Assembly: GCA_045577695.1 (NCBI GenBank)
Contig: JAZNIW010000001.1
Location: 1-64,000, forward strand
From: UMGS1279 sp045577695
Lineage (GTDB): Bacteria > Bacillota > Clostridia > Oscillospirales > Acutalibacteraceae
Direction of reading: 5' to 3'
DNA length: 64,000 nt
The notes under the pieces were generated by a model. The model did no database searches and was not told the DNA's origin. It saw nothing but the letters and a program-made list of their open reading frames with translations. Shown here in pieces: positions 9,071-17,403 of this stretch. The translations under genes and the position numbers were made by a program. The stretch's first letter is position 1. Every line of letters starts with the position of its first letter.

Positions 9071-9835
9071 ATGCAGTACGGAAAAGTGGTCATTTGCGGG
9101 GTGGATACATCTTCTCTGCCGGTGCTGCGCGAGGCCGAAAAAGAGGCCCTTTTAAAGCGGGCCAAACAACAGGACAAGGCGGCTCGTGACGCTTTAATTG
9201 AAGGCAATTTGCGGCTGGTGCTCAGTGTTATTAAGCGCTTTGCGGGGCGGGGTGAAAACCCCGACGATTTGTTTCAAATCGGGTGCATCGGGTTGATGAA
9301 AGCCATCGATAATTTTGATATCACTCAAAAGGTGCGATTTTCCACTTATGCCGTCCCGATGATTATCGGGGAGATTCGAAGATATCTGCGGGACAACAAT
9401 GCGATTCGTGTGAGTCGCTCCATCAAGGATTTGGCTTATCGCGCTATGCAGACCAAGGAAAAACTGACCGCCCGGTTTTCTCGCGAACCGACCGTCACTG
9501 AAATCGCCGAGGTCTTGGAGGTGCCCCGCAGTGAGGTAGTGATGGCGCTGGAAAGCGTGGTGGATCCGCTTTCGCTTTACGAGCCGGTTTTTTCAGATGG
9601 CGGGGATACCCTATATGTTTTGGACCAGTTGGGAGATCGAAGCGACGAGGCCGGCCTGGTGGACGAAATCTCCTTTAAAGAGGCTATGAAAAATTTAAGC
9701 GATCGGGAGAAGAAGATTTTGAGACTTCGCTTTTTGCACGGCAAAACACAGATGGAAGTTTCCAAAGAAATTGGCATTTCGCAGGCACAGGTTAGTCGAT
9801 TGGAAAAAGGGGTTATACAAAAAATAAAGGGATGA
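9071..9835 (+). CDS. sigG: RNA polymerase sporulation sigma factor SigG
   Basis: The late forespore sigma factor. 254 residues begin with the diagnostic YGKVVICGVDTSSLPVL, the N-terminal segment specific to SigG. Region 2 follows (NLRLVLSVIKRF, DLFQIGCIGLMKAIDNFD, KFSTYAVPMIIGEIRRYLRDN-like), then region 3, and region 4 with KTQMEVSKEIGISQAQVSRLEK. A GGGGAGG ribosome site precedes the ATG. Here it is separated from the usual spoIIGA-sigE neighbours. Its presence makes endospore formation likely for the host. Confidence 0.96.
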   Translation: MQYGKVVICGVDTSSLPVLREAEKEALLKRAKQQDKAARDALIEGNLRLVLSVIKRFAGRGENPDDLFQIGCIGLMKAIDNFDITQKVRFSTYAVPMIIGEIRRYLRDNNAIRVSRSIKDLAYRAMQTKEKLTARFSREPTVTEIAEVLEVPRSEVVMALESVVDPLSLYEPVFSDGGDTLYVLDQLGDRSDEAGLVDEISFKEAMKNLSDREKKILRLRFLHGKTQMEVSKEIGISQAQVSRLEKGVIQKIKG

Positions 9836-9889
9836 AATGGCACCCGACCGACTTTGGCAAATGTTGCTAGCAAACCCTTGCCAAAAGTT

Positions 9890-10065
9890 TCATTCGCCTT
9901 GCGGCGAGTTTATTGCTCCGCCGTGATCATTGGCTTACAGCCAATTGTTATTCGCTATACAAGTTTGAAAGACGAATGAAATATCACGGAACCCGTAAGG
10001 CTTCAATAACACTTTTGCATAGCAAAATATCGCTCCGACAAGGTTCGAATATCGCTTTACAAAAA
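9890..10065. repeat. Intergenic hairpin repeat, copy 3 (diverged)
   Basis: Repeats the vocabulary of copies 1 and 2 (ATTCGCCTTGCGGCGAG, AATATCACGGAACCCGTAAGG, AAATATCGCTCCG, CGAATATCGC) in a less regular order. It fills the gap between sigG and the terminator at 10,069. Confidence 0.45.
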
Positions 10066-10068
10066 AAG

Positions 10069-10108
10069 AAAGAGAAGACTCGCACTAAAAACGAATCTTC
10101 TCTTTTTC
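10069..10108 (+). terminator. Intrinsic terminator
   Basis: AAAGAGAAGACTCG pairs with CGAATCTTCTCTTT (one mismatch) around an 8-nt loop and runs into a T-run. It probably ends the sigG transcript. The remaining bases to 10,266 hold nothing I can support. Confidence 0.7.
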
Positions 10109-10266
10109 GGTTGTACGTGGGTTTGAGCTACCGCCCAACTGCTTTTGTAGACACAAATGTGATGTCGGTTCTAATGCTATATCTTTTCTATGTTCAAAAA
10201 ATCTTCGCTAAAAACACGAACCATTTTTTGGTTGAGCGCTTTCAAACCGATTCGGTTGGTGATAAG

Positions 10267-10689
10267 TTACACCAAAGCAATTTTCATATAAATGGTGGTG
10301 CCCTCGCCACATTTGGTGTCAATCTTCATTTCGTCGGAATAGCGTTTCATATTGGGCAGACCCATACCGGCGCCAAAACCCAAAGAGCGGATATTTTCGC
10401 TGGCGGTGGAATATCCCTCGGTCATCGCCATTTCAATATTGGCAATGCCTGGGCCGTGGTCGGTAAGAGTGATGTCGATGGATACGGGAGAAATATCCAC
10501 GTCAATTTCGCCGCCGCCGGCATGAATCACCAAATTGATTTCCCCCTCATACAGGGCGATGGCGGCGCGACGTACCGCATCGGGAGAGATGCCGAGTTGG
10601 CGCAGTTTGGATTTCACCTGACTGGAAGCCTCGCCGGCGTGGGTAAAATCTTCGCCCGAAACATCATAGTGTAAATGCATCACACCCAT
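10267..10689 (-). CDS. Anti-sigma-factor-type ATP-binding protein (HATPase, RsbW/SpoIIAB fold)
   Basis: 140 residues forming one Bergerat ATPase domain. The N-box is EINLVIHA (about 50-57), the G1 box DHGPGI, and the G2 box GFGAGMGLPNMKR. SpoIIAB and RsbW share this form, but the second conserved residue sets differ and no sigF or SpoIIAA neighbour is present. In Clostridia this gene commonly stands with DRTGG and [FeFe]-hydrogenase-type genes; here the DRTGG gene overlaps it by 10 bp upstream, and a hydrogenase-like gene lies at 17,404. A role in redox or hydrogenase regulation is inferred. Confidence 0.8.
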   Translation of the reverse strand: MGVMHLHYDVSGEDFTHAGEASSQVKSKLRQLGISPDAVRRAAIALYEGEINLVIHAGGGEIDVDISPVSIDITLTDHGPGIANIEMAMTEGYSTASENIRSLGFGAGMGLPNMKRYSDEMKIDTKCGEGTTIYMKIALV

Positions 10690-11036
10690 TGACTTGCGCT
10701 ACCCCCTAACCCCTCTTGATAGAGCACTCCGCACGCACCATACATACGCATATTGGTGGCCATCAGCACGATATCTCGCTTTTTGGCTAAATCAATCATT
10801 GTTTGGTCGGGCAATTTGCCGCGAACAAAACAAATGCAGATAATATCCATCATTTCGGCGGTGCGAATGACCTGTGGATTGCACAGGCCGGTGATTAAAA
10901 CGGCTTGGTCTTTGACAAAGGCCAAAACATCACTCATCATATCCGATCCGCAAGCGTTGTGAACCTCTTTGTCCAGCAATTCTTCGCCACAGATGATGTC
11001 GGCTTTTAAAATCTCTTTCATATCACGAATGGTCAT
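10680..11036 (-). CDS. DRTGG-domain protein
   Basis: 118 residues consisting of one DRTGG domain, a small regulatory fold also found in phosphotransacetylases and CBS-domain proteins. Visible traits are VLAFVKDQAVLITGLCNPQVIRTAEMM-like beta-alpha repeats and a C-terminal TNMRMYGACGVLYQEGL. The ATG follows AAGGGGG with a 7-nt spacer. It is the first gene of a two-gene unit with the HATPase and has a promoter/operator at 11,068-11,109. No catalytic residues are recognisable, and a ligand-sensing role is inferred. Confidence 0.75.
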   Translation of the reverse strand: MTIRDMKEILKADIICGEELLDKEVHNACGSDMMSDVLAFVKDQAVLITGLCNPQVIRTAEMMDIICICFVRGKLPDQTMIDLAKKRDIVLMATNMRMYGACGVLYQEGLGGSASQWV

Positions 11037-11067
11037 AAAAAGGCCCCCTTCGAGAAAATTGTCGAGT

Positions 11068-11109
11068 GTATACTGTTTTTAGTATACCATATCCTTGGCC
11101 GTTTCGCAA
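11068..11109 (-). promoter_or_regulatory. Promoter with overlapping inverted repeat (possible operator)
   Basis: Reading leftward: TTGCGA (11109-11104), 17 nt, TATACT (11086-11081). The -10 box is one arm of GTATACT-N6-AGTATAC (11068-11087), so a dimeric regulator could block the start site of the DRTGG/HATPase unit. Confidence 0.55.
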
Positions 11110-11164
11110 GGGGCGAAAGAATGAAAAATCCGCCCAAAAAATTCACAAAAATCCGATTTAGGCC

Positions 11165-11193
11165 TTGTATTTAAAAGGGAAATATATTATAAT
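11165..11193 (+). promoter_or_regulatory. Promoter of the SRP RNA
   Basis: TTGTAT (11165-11170), 17 nt, TATAAT (11188-11193). Predicted start is about 11,200, matching the 5' end of the RNA. Confidence 0.8.
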
Positions 11194-11202
11194 ATGATAT
11201 AT

Positions 11203-11340
11203 CACGCTTTGGGGCGTGTGAACGGGCGGGTCCTGCACGATAGGCACCCATGAACTATGTCAGGCGGGGAACCGAGCAGCATTAAGTGGATTTGCCCATG
11301 CGCCGCAGTCAATCGGTTCGTTCGCACACCCGAAAGCGTG
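11203..11340 (+). ncRNA. ffs: Signal recognition particle RNA (small type)
   Basis: About 138 nt. The ends pair (CACGCTTTGGGGCGTGTGAAC with GTTCGCACACCCGAAAGCGTG, imperfect). The apical domain IV shows GTCAGGCGGGGAACCGAGCAGC, the GGAA-loop SRP core that binds Ffh. Its place just upstream of dnaX is the same as in many Firmicutes. Confidence 0.9.
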
Positions 11341-11385
11341 ATTTCTTTTGTTTGAAAAAATCGGTTCCAAAGGATGTGTTTTGCC

Positions 11386-13122
11386 TTGTATCAGGCTTTG
11401 TATCGCAAATATCGGCCCCAAACCTTTGGCGAGGTGGTGGGGCAAGAACCCATTACCACCACCTTAACCGGCAGTTTAAAATCGGGTAGGGTTTTTCACG
11501 CCTACTTGTTTACCGGCACCCGTGGTACCGGTAAAACCACCTGTGCCAAAATTTTGGCCAAGGCCGTTTGTTGCGAAACACCGGTCGAAGGGCAACCTTG
11601 CGGACAATGTGCGGCTTGCCGTGCCATTGCCGAAGGGGTTACCACCGATATCAGTGAGATCGATGCCGCCTCCAATACCGGTGTAAACGATATTCGCGAA
11701 CTCAAAGAACAGGTGAGTTTTTTGCCCGTTTCATTAAAATACCGTGTCTATATTATCGACGAGGTGCATATGCTCTCGACCAGCGCCTTTAACGCTCTGC
11801 TCAAAACTTTGGAAGAGCCGCCGGCGCATGTTATTTTTATTTTGGCTACCACCGAAGTGCACAAATTGCCGGCTACCATTTTGTCCCGCTGTCAACGGTT
11901 TGATTTTAAACGGTTAGAGCCGGAGGTGATGAGCGCCCGTATGCAACAAATTGCCGCAAAGGAGGGTTTTACTCTCACACAAGGGGCGGCTACTATGATT
12001 TCTTCGTTGGCCGACGGTGGAATGCGGGATGCCCTCTCTTTGTTGGACCAATGCGCGGTGGCCGCGGATACCATTGATGAATCCTGTGTGATGGAGGTTT
12101 GCGGCATTGCCGGAAATGAGCGCATTTTTGAACTGGTGGAGGCCGTGCGTGACCGTAATCCTGCCGCCGCTGTTCAGGCGGTGGACACCTTGTATCGCCA
12201 TTCGGTAGATTTGAAAAAAATGCTGTACGAACTGGTTTCGCTTTTTCGTAATTTAATGGTTATTCAAACCGTAAAAAACCCCAATGGATTGATTGTTTGT
12301 TCCACCCACGATTTGGAACGGATGAAACAATTGGCAGAAGAATTCACCCTATCGGCGGTTCTGGAAGCTCTTTCGATTTTGCAAGCTGCTGCTGAATCGC
12401 TGGGGCAGTCGGCCTCTCGCAGCGAAGTGGAACTCACCTTAGTACGACTTTGCACGCCGGAACTTTCAAGCACCGCCGCGGGGCTGAAACGCCGCGTAGA
12501 GCGACTGGAACAAACCCTATCAGCCTTGCAAAAAGGGCAAGTCTTTCCAACCTTCGGTTTGCCGAAGGCGGCTTCGCAATCTGCTTTGGCTTCGTCCGAA
12601 CCAATCTTTGCCGGCCAAGAAACTACGGCGGCAACCACGTTGAAACCGGTCTCGGCGGAAGCTTTGGCTGAGGAAGAAATTCCGTTGCCGAGCGAAGAAA
12701 ACGAACCGCCGGCCGAAACGATTTCGTCGGTTCAACCTACCGCGCCCGTCAAACCACAAGAGGACACGCGGGTTACCTCATCCCCTAAGGAGAACTCCGT
12801 CCCGTCGGGTCAACCGGTACCGGTGACCCAGTGGCCCGAGATTTTGGCCTTGGTGAAGCGCTCCTGTCCGTTGATGGTCGGCGTTTTGGCCGATTCCAAA
12901 GCTTATATCGGAAATGGGCGATTGCTGATCGACTCGAAACTCTCCCAATTCAAGGATATGATAAACTCCAACGCCAAGTACCGCGATTACATTCGCGAGG
13001 CGGCCGAACAGGTTTTGGGCACGGCCTATCCGCTGGGGCCCTATCATCCCCCGCAATCCGAACAAAAAACCGAGACAAAAGACCCTTTGTTGGCCTTCAA
13101 ACAATCTCTTGAACAACCGTAA
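11386..13122 (+). CDS. dnaX: DNA polymerase III subunit gamma/tau
   Basis: Clamp-loader ATPase that links polymerase and helicase. It has YQALYRKYRPQTF at the start, Walker A GTRGTGKTT, a four-Cys zinc site between Walker A and B, IIDEVHML Walker B, an ATTEVHKLPATILSRCQ sensor region, and a variable Pro/Glu-rich linker (about 400-480) before the tau tail. I prefer the TTG at 11386 because homologues begin (M)xYQALYRK. The ATG four codons earlier sits directly on its only possible ribosome site. It is followed by ybaB and recR as in most Firmicutes. Confidence 0.95.
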   Translation: MYQALYRKYRPQTFGEVVGQEPITTTLTGSLKSGRVFHAYLFTGTRGTGKTTCAKILAKAVCCETPVEGQPCGQCAACRAIAEGVTTDISEIDAASNTGVNDIRELKEQVSFLPVSLKYRVYIIDEVHMLSTSAFNALLKTLEEPPAHVIFILATTEVHKLPATILSRCQRFDFKRLEPEVMSARMQQIAAKEGFTLTQGAATMISSLADGGMRDALSLLDQCAVAADTIDESCVMEVCGIAGNERIFELVEAVRDRNPAAAVQAVDTLYRHSVDLKKMLYELVSLFRNLMVIQTVKNPNGLIVCSTHDLERMKQLAEEFTLSAVLEALSILQAAAESLGQSASRSEVELTLVRLCTPELSSTAAGLKRRVERLEQTLSALQKGQVFPTFGLPKAASQSALASSEPIFAGQETTAATTLKPVSAEALAEEEIPLPSEENEPPAETISSVQPTAPVKPQEDTRVTSSPKENSVPSGQPVPVTQWPEILALVKRSCPLMVGVLADSKAYIGNGRLLIDSKLSQFKDMINSNAKYRDYIREAAEQVLGTAYPLGPYHPPQSEQKTETKDPLLAFKQSLEQP

Positions 13123-13129
13123 GCTCGGC

Positions 13130-13189
13130 ATTTGCCGGCATAATAAGGGCAATCCGAACCGTATTTGAAAGGTTAGGATTTGCCGGCAT
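13130..13189 (+). repeat. Short direct repeat between dnaX and ybaB
   Basis: ATTTGCCGGCAT occurs at 13130-13141 and 13178-13189. Each copy holds the palindrome TGCCGGCA. No function is assigned. Confidence 0.5.
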
Positions 13190-13230
13190 TCTAACCGCAA
13201 TCAACTCTTTTTTGAAAGGAACCAAAGAAT

Positions 13231-13575
13231 ATGAAAGTAAGAATCCCAAACCAAGGACCCAGCCGCAACGATATGTTAAAACAGGTACAACAAATGCAAG
13301 AGGATATGGCTAATTTGCAGGCCGATTTGGATGAACGCAACTTTACCGCCACGGCGGGTGGCGGAATGGTTTCGGTTACCGTCAACGGCAAACACCAAGT
13401 GCAAGAATTAAAGATTAACCCCGAGGTCATCGATCCCGAAGACCCTGAAATGCTGGAAGATTTTATCACCATTGCTGTTAATGAGGCCATTGCCAATGCT
13501 ACCAAAACCTCGGAAGAGGAAATGAGCGCTATTACCGGTGGGCTTAACATCCCCGGTATGCCCGGTATGTTTTAA
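13231..13575 (+). CDS. YbaB/EbfC nucleoid-associated protein
   Basis: 114 residues. A long amphipathic N-terminal helix (QQMQEDMANLQADL) is followed by the two-strand GGGMVSVTVNGKHQVQELKI core and VNEAI, then a Met/Gly/Pro-rich tail, the normal YbaB form. The protein binds DNA as a dimer and is nearly always encoded between dnaX and recR, as here. The ATG has AAAGGAA upstream, and recR starts 2 bases after the stop codon. Confidence 0.95.
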   Translation: MKVRIPNQGPSRNDMLKQVQQMQEDMANLQADLDERNFTATAGGGMVSVTVNGKHQVQELKINPEVIDPEDPEMLEDFITIAVNEAIANATKTSEEEMSAITGGLNIPGMPGMF

Positions 13576-13577
13576 TT

Positions 13578-14177
13578 ATGACTTATCGCGTAACGCCCTT
13601 GGAACGATTGGTAGAGCAATTTGAACGTTTGCCCGGTATCGGACGTAAGACGGCCGGCCGACTGGCTTATCATTTGCTCTCTCGTAGTGAGGCCGAGGCC
13701 AAAGCCTTCGCCGAAGCCATTCTCGAAGCCAAGGAGAAAATTCATTATTGCAACTGCTGCCAAAATCTCACCGATTTGGATCTTTGCCCCATCTGCACCG
13801 ATACCGGTCGCGACCGACGGCTCATCTGCGTGGTGGAAGACCCGCGCGATGTAATGGCCTTCGAGCGCACCCGTGAGTACAACGGAATGTATCACGTTTT
13901 GCACGGTGTTATTTCTCCGATGGATGGCATCGGCCCCGACCAACTGCACATTAAAGAATTGATGAGTCGCTTGGCCGATGGTGAGGTAGAGGAAATTATT
14001 ATGGCCACAAACCCAACCGTAGAGGGGGAAGCTACCGCCAGCTATCTTTCCCGCTTACTTCGCCCAATGGGTATTAAGGTGTCACGGTTGGCCTACGGCA
14101 TTCCGGTCGGCGGCGATTTGGAATATGCTGACGAAGTGACTCTTTCTCGAGCATTAGAGGGAAGAAATGAGATATAA
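13578..14177 (+). CDS. recR: Recombination mediator RecR
   Basis: RecFOR pathway protein that loads RecA at gaps. 199 residues: HhH motif LPGIGRKTAGRLAYHLL, zinc finger CNCCQNLTDLDLCPIC, then a Toprim domain starting ICVVEDPRDVMAFE and containing the conserved TNPTVEGEATASYL and LAYGIPVGGDLEYAD. It is two bases after ybaB, and its end runs into the leader of gatC. Confidence 0.97.
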   Translation: MTYRVTPLERLVEQFERLPGIGRKTAGRLAYHLLSRSEAEAKAFAEAILEAKEKIHYCNCCQNLTDLDLCPICTDTGRDRRLICVVEDPRDVMAFERTREYNGMYHVLHGVISPMDGIGPDQLHIKELMSRLADGEVEEIIMATNPTVEGEATASYLSRLLRPMGIKVSRLAYGIPVGGDLEYADEVTLSRALEGRNEI

Positions 14178-14217
14178 TAAGAACAAGAAAGCAGAAAAAC
14201 CGCAAGGAGGGGGAAAT

Positions 14218-14493
14218 ATGGATATAGAATTGACGGCCCATTTGGCCGACCTTTCAAAATTGGCATTCACCCCCGAGGAATTGGCCGTGATGACTGAGGA
14301 AATGGATGGCATTGTCGCTCTGATGGATACCGTTTCGGACTTTGAGCCTTGTGCGACGATAACCCAAAGCAACGGCATTCCGCTGGACGGCTGCCGTGTC
14401 GATAAGAAAACTCCCTCGCTTGGGCGAGAAGAATTGTTATCCAATGCGGCCGAAAAAGAAAAGACCTTTTTCAAGGTGCCAAAGGTGGTATAA
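14218..14493 (+). CDS. gatC: Glutamyl/aspartyl-tRNA amidotransferase subunit C
   Basis: 91 residues with the GatC pattern LADLSKLAFTPEELAVM and a C-terminal FKVPKVV tail. It stabilises GatA in the complex that amidates Glu-tRNA(Gln) and Asp-tRNA(Asn). AAGGAGGGGG stands just before the ATG at 14218; the longer in-frame start inside recR has no ribosome site. Confidence 0.95.
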   Translation: MDIELTAHLADLSKLAFTPEELAVMTEEMDGIVALMDTVSDFEPCATITQSNGIPLDGCRVDKKTPSLGREELLSNAAEKEKTFFKVPKVV

Positions 14494-14537
14494 TCATCAA
14501 ACCGAAGGAATTTTTTAAAACCGCCACCCTAGCACAG

Positions 14538-15953
14538 TTGGCGGCCGGACTGCAACAAAAAGAATTTACTTCCAAGGCCTTAACCGAGGCCTATTTGTTG
14601 AGCACCAAAACCGAAAACAAACGGCTGGGCGCGTATCTTTCTTTGTGGGAAGAAGAGGCCATGCGACAGGCCGAAAGGGCCGACCGACGGATTGCCGAAG
14701 GCACCGCCACTCCCTTGACCGGTATTCCGTTGGCTATCAAAGACAATATTTGTACCAAAGGGGCAAAAACCACTTGTGGGTCGAAAATGTTGGCCGACTT
14801 CGTTCCTCCTTACGACGCCACGGTCATTGCCCGACTGAAAGCGCAAAACGCCGTTTTGCTCGGCAAAACCAATATGGACGAATTTGCGATGGGCAGCACC
14901 TCGACCACTTCCTATTTTGGCGCTGTTAAAAACCCATACGATATCAACCGCGTGGCGGGCGGTTCTTCGGGCGGTTCGGCGGTGGCGGTGGCGGCAGGTC
15001 TTTGTGCCGCAGCACTGGGGTCAGATACCGGCGGCTCGATTCGACAACCGGCCGCCTTTTGTGGCATAACGGGACTCAAACCCACCTATGGCACTGTTTC
15101 GCGCTATGGACTCATCGCCTTTGCTTCCTCGATGGACCAAATTGGCCCCTTGGCCCGTACTTCCGAAGATTGTGCACTTTTACTCAATGCCATAGCGGGT
15201 GCCGACCCAAAGGATGCCACCTGTCAAAGCGGGGCGCGGCCCGATTATACCGAAAAAATCGGAAGATTGAAAAAGGGAATGAAAATCGGTCTTCCTGTCG
15301 AATGGATGGAAACGGATATGTCCTCTGTCGTGCGCTGTGCGGTAGAGACGACGGCAAAACGGCTTCGCGACCTTGGTTTTGTAGTAGAATCGGTTTCCTT
15401 GCCTCATTTAAAATATGCCATTTCAAGTTATTATCTTCTCTCCTCGGCCGAGGCGGCCAGCAATCTCTCTCGCTATGACGGAGTGGTTTACGGGCATCGC
15501 CATCGGGGAAAGGAAAGTTATGAACAATGGGTCAAGCAGACTCGGCGCGAGGGGTTCGGCGATGAAGTTAAGCGCCGTATTATGTTGGGAAACTATGCCC
15601 TCTCAGCCGGTTATTACAACGCTTATTATCAAAAGGCGGTGGCCTTACGCGAAATCCTAAAAGAAGAATGCAAAACCCTGCTTTCATCCTATGACCTATT
15701 ACTGTCTCCCACGGCACCCGGCGTGGCCTTTCTGCAGGAGAAGGAGCAAACACCGGCCGAAATGTATGCTGCGGATATTTGCACCGTGGTGGCCAATCTT
15801 ACCGGATTACCGGCCCTTTCGTTTCCTGTTTTTATGGGGGCAAAAGAACTACCGGTTGGGGTGCAGTTGATGGGACGCCCCTTTGGGGAAGCCACCCTAT
15901 TGGCGGTGGCCGATGCGTTGCAAAAATCCCTTTCGGAAGGAGGGGTATTGTGA
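14538..15953 (+). CDS. gatA: Glutamyl/aspartyl-tRNA amidotransferase subunit A
   Basis: The amidase that frees ammonia from glutamine for transfer to mischarged tRNA. The Ser-cisSer-Lys triad is present: Lys in LAIKDNIC, cis-Ser in GGSSGGSA, nucleophile in SDTGGSIRQPA. The first standard start codon is a TTG at 14538, but it lacks a ribosome site and would drop the conserved N-terminal helix. The frame is open upstream through codons reading KPKEFFKTATLAQ back to ATA/ATC codons right after AAAGGTGG at the gatC stop. The true start may therefore be a rare ATC near 14493-14496. The C-terminus overlaps the gatB ATG. Confidence 0.92.
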   Translation: MAAGLQQKEFTSKALTEAYLLSTKTENKRLGAYLSLWEEEAMRQAERADRRIAEGTATPLTGIPLAIKDNICTKGAKTTCGSKMLADFVPPYDATVIARLKAQNAVLLGKTNMDEFAMGSTSTTSYFGAVKNPYDINRVAGGSSGGSAVAVAAGLCAAALGSDTGGSIRQPAAFCGITGLKPTYGTVSRYGLIAFASSMDQIGPLARTSEDCALLLNAIAGADPKDATCQSGARPDYTEKIGRLKKGMKIGLPVEWMETDMSSVVRCAVETTAKRLRDLGFVVESVSLPHLKYAISSYYLLSSAEAASNLSRYDGVVYGHRHRGKESYEQWVKQTRREGFGDEVKRRIMLGNYALSAGYYNAYYQKAVALREILKEECKTLLSSYDLLLSPTAPGVAFLQEKEQTPAEMYAADICTVVANLTGLPALSFPVFMGAKELPVGVQLMGRPFGEATLLAVADALQKSLSEGGVL

Positions 15954-17368
15954 TGGAATACACCACCGTTATCGGGTTGGAAATTCACGCTGAACTCTTA
16001 ACCAAAAGCAAGGTATTCTGTGGTTGCTCGGCTGCCTTCGGTGGGGAGGAAAACACTCGTGTTTGTCCCCTTTGTGCCGGATTGCCCGGCACCCTGCCCA
16101 CCATCAACCGCGGCGCGGTAGAATTGGCGGTTAAGGCCGGCTTTGCTTTGGGGTGTCATATTCATCGATACAGCGCCTTTGACCGCAAAAATTATTTTTA
16201 TCCCGACCTACCCAAGGCCTATCAGATTACCCAGTTTTTTCACCCGATTTGCACCGGCGGCGCAGTTCAAATCGGAAAGAAATCCATCGGCATCACACGA
16301 ATTCATATTGAAGAGGATGCCGGCAAGCTCATTCACGAAGAAAAGGGAAATTCTTCCTTTGCTGATTACAATCGTTGCGGTGTACCGCTAATAGAAATTG
16401 TTACCGAGCCGGACCTTCGCTCCGCTGAGGAGGCACGCGAATTGGTTGAGCAGGTGGCTTTGCGGTTGAAATACGCCGGCGTTTGCGATGCGAAAATGGA
16501 GCAGGGCTCCCTAAGGTGCGATGTGAATATTTCCTTGATGCCAAGGGGAAGTGATGTTTTCGGAACCCGCACCGAAATCAAAAATTTAAACTCCCTTCGT
16601 AGTGTTGTGCGTGCCATTTCGGCCGAAGAGCAACGCCAAAAGGCAATGTTGGAAAAAGGCCAACCCATCTTGCAACAAACGCTGCATTGGAACGATGCCG
16701 AGGGATGTATTAAGGTGCTACGCACCAAGGAAGAGGCCCACGATTACCGCTATTTTCCGGAGCCGGATCTGCCGCCCGTTTGGTTGCAAGAAAGCGATAT
16801 TACGGCACTTCGCAATCAAATGCCCGAAATGCCCGACCATCGCAAAGGGCGATTTATAAACGAAATGGGATTATCCGAAGCCGATGCCACGTTATTGGTG
16901 GCCGAGAAAGAATTGGCCGACTTTTTTGAGGCGGCTACGTCCTATTACCACAACCCCAAAGCGGTGGCTTCTATGCTTTTGGTTGAACTGCTTCGCCGCT
17001 TGAAAGAAGAGGGAAAATTGGTGGGAGAAACGACCCTTCCGCCGCGAGATTTCGCTACTCTTTGCCGTATGGCAGAAGAAGGGGTAGTCAATCGGGCTTC
17101 GGCCAAGGATTTACTTACCCTGTTGTTACAACAAGGCGGCGACCCGATGAAAACGGCCGAAGCACAAGGAATGTTGATGAGTTGTGATACCGATATGGTC
17201 TATGCGGCGGTAGAGGAAATTTTAAATCAAAACCCAAAAGCCGTGGCCGAATGGCAAGCGGGAAGCCAAAAAGTTTTTGGCTTTTTTATGGGGCAGGCCT
17301 GCCGAAAACTTGGCAAATCGGCCAATCCGGCCATCATTAAACAAGTGTTAGAAGAACGGCTCTCTTAA
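15953..17368 (+). CDS. gatB: Glutamyl/aspartyl-tRNA amidotransferase subunit B
   Basis: 471 residues. It kinase-activates the tRNA-bound Glu/Asp and binds the tRNA. GLEIHAELLTKSKVFCGC, the CPLCAGLPGTLP region, FDRKNYFYPDLPKAYQITQ, EDAGKLIHE and RCDVNISLMPRG are family signatures; the YqeY-like tail domain (AEEGVVNRASAKDLL) is complete. The ATG is in a TGATG overlap with gatA after GGAAGGAGGGG. With aspS in the window, Asp-tRNA(Asn) or Glu-tRNA(Gln) transamidation is expected. Confidence 0.97.
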   Translation: MEYTTVIGLEIHAELLTKSKVFCGCSAAFGGEENTRVCPLCAGLPGTLPTINRGAVELAVKAGFALGCHIHRYSAFDRKNYFYPDLPKAYQITQFFHPICTGGAVQIGKKSIGITRIHIEEDAGKLIHEEKGNSSFADYNRCGVPLIEIVTEPDLRSAEEARELVEQVALRLKYAGVCDAKMEQGSLRCDVNISLMPRGSDVFGTRTEIKNLNSLRSVVRAISAEEQRQKAMLEKGQPILQQTLHWNDAEGCIKVLRTKEEAHDYRYFPEPDLPPVWLQESDITALRNQMPEMPDHRKGRFINEMGLSEADATLLVAEKELADFFEAATSYYHNPKAVASMLLVELLRRLKEEGKLVGETTLPPRDFATLCRMAEEGVVNRASAKDLLTLLLQQGGDPMKTAEAQGMLMSCDTDMVYAAVEEILNQNPKAVAEWQAGSQKVFGFFMGQACRKLGKSANPAIIKQVLEERLS

Positions 17369-17403
17369 AAAAGAACCGGTCTTGCAAAAAGGGATGGTGT
17401 TTT

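Noticed and set aside
12525..12545. Programmed frameshift site in dnaX (A-run before GGG)
   Set aside because: Only five A residues, and no clear upstream SD-like stimulator plus downstream hairpin in the right place.
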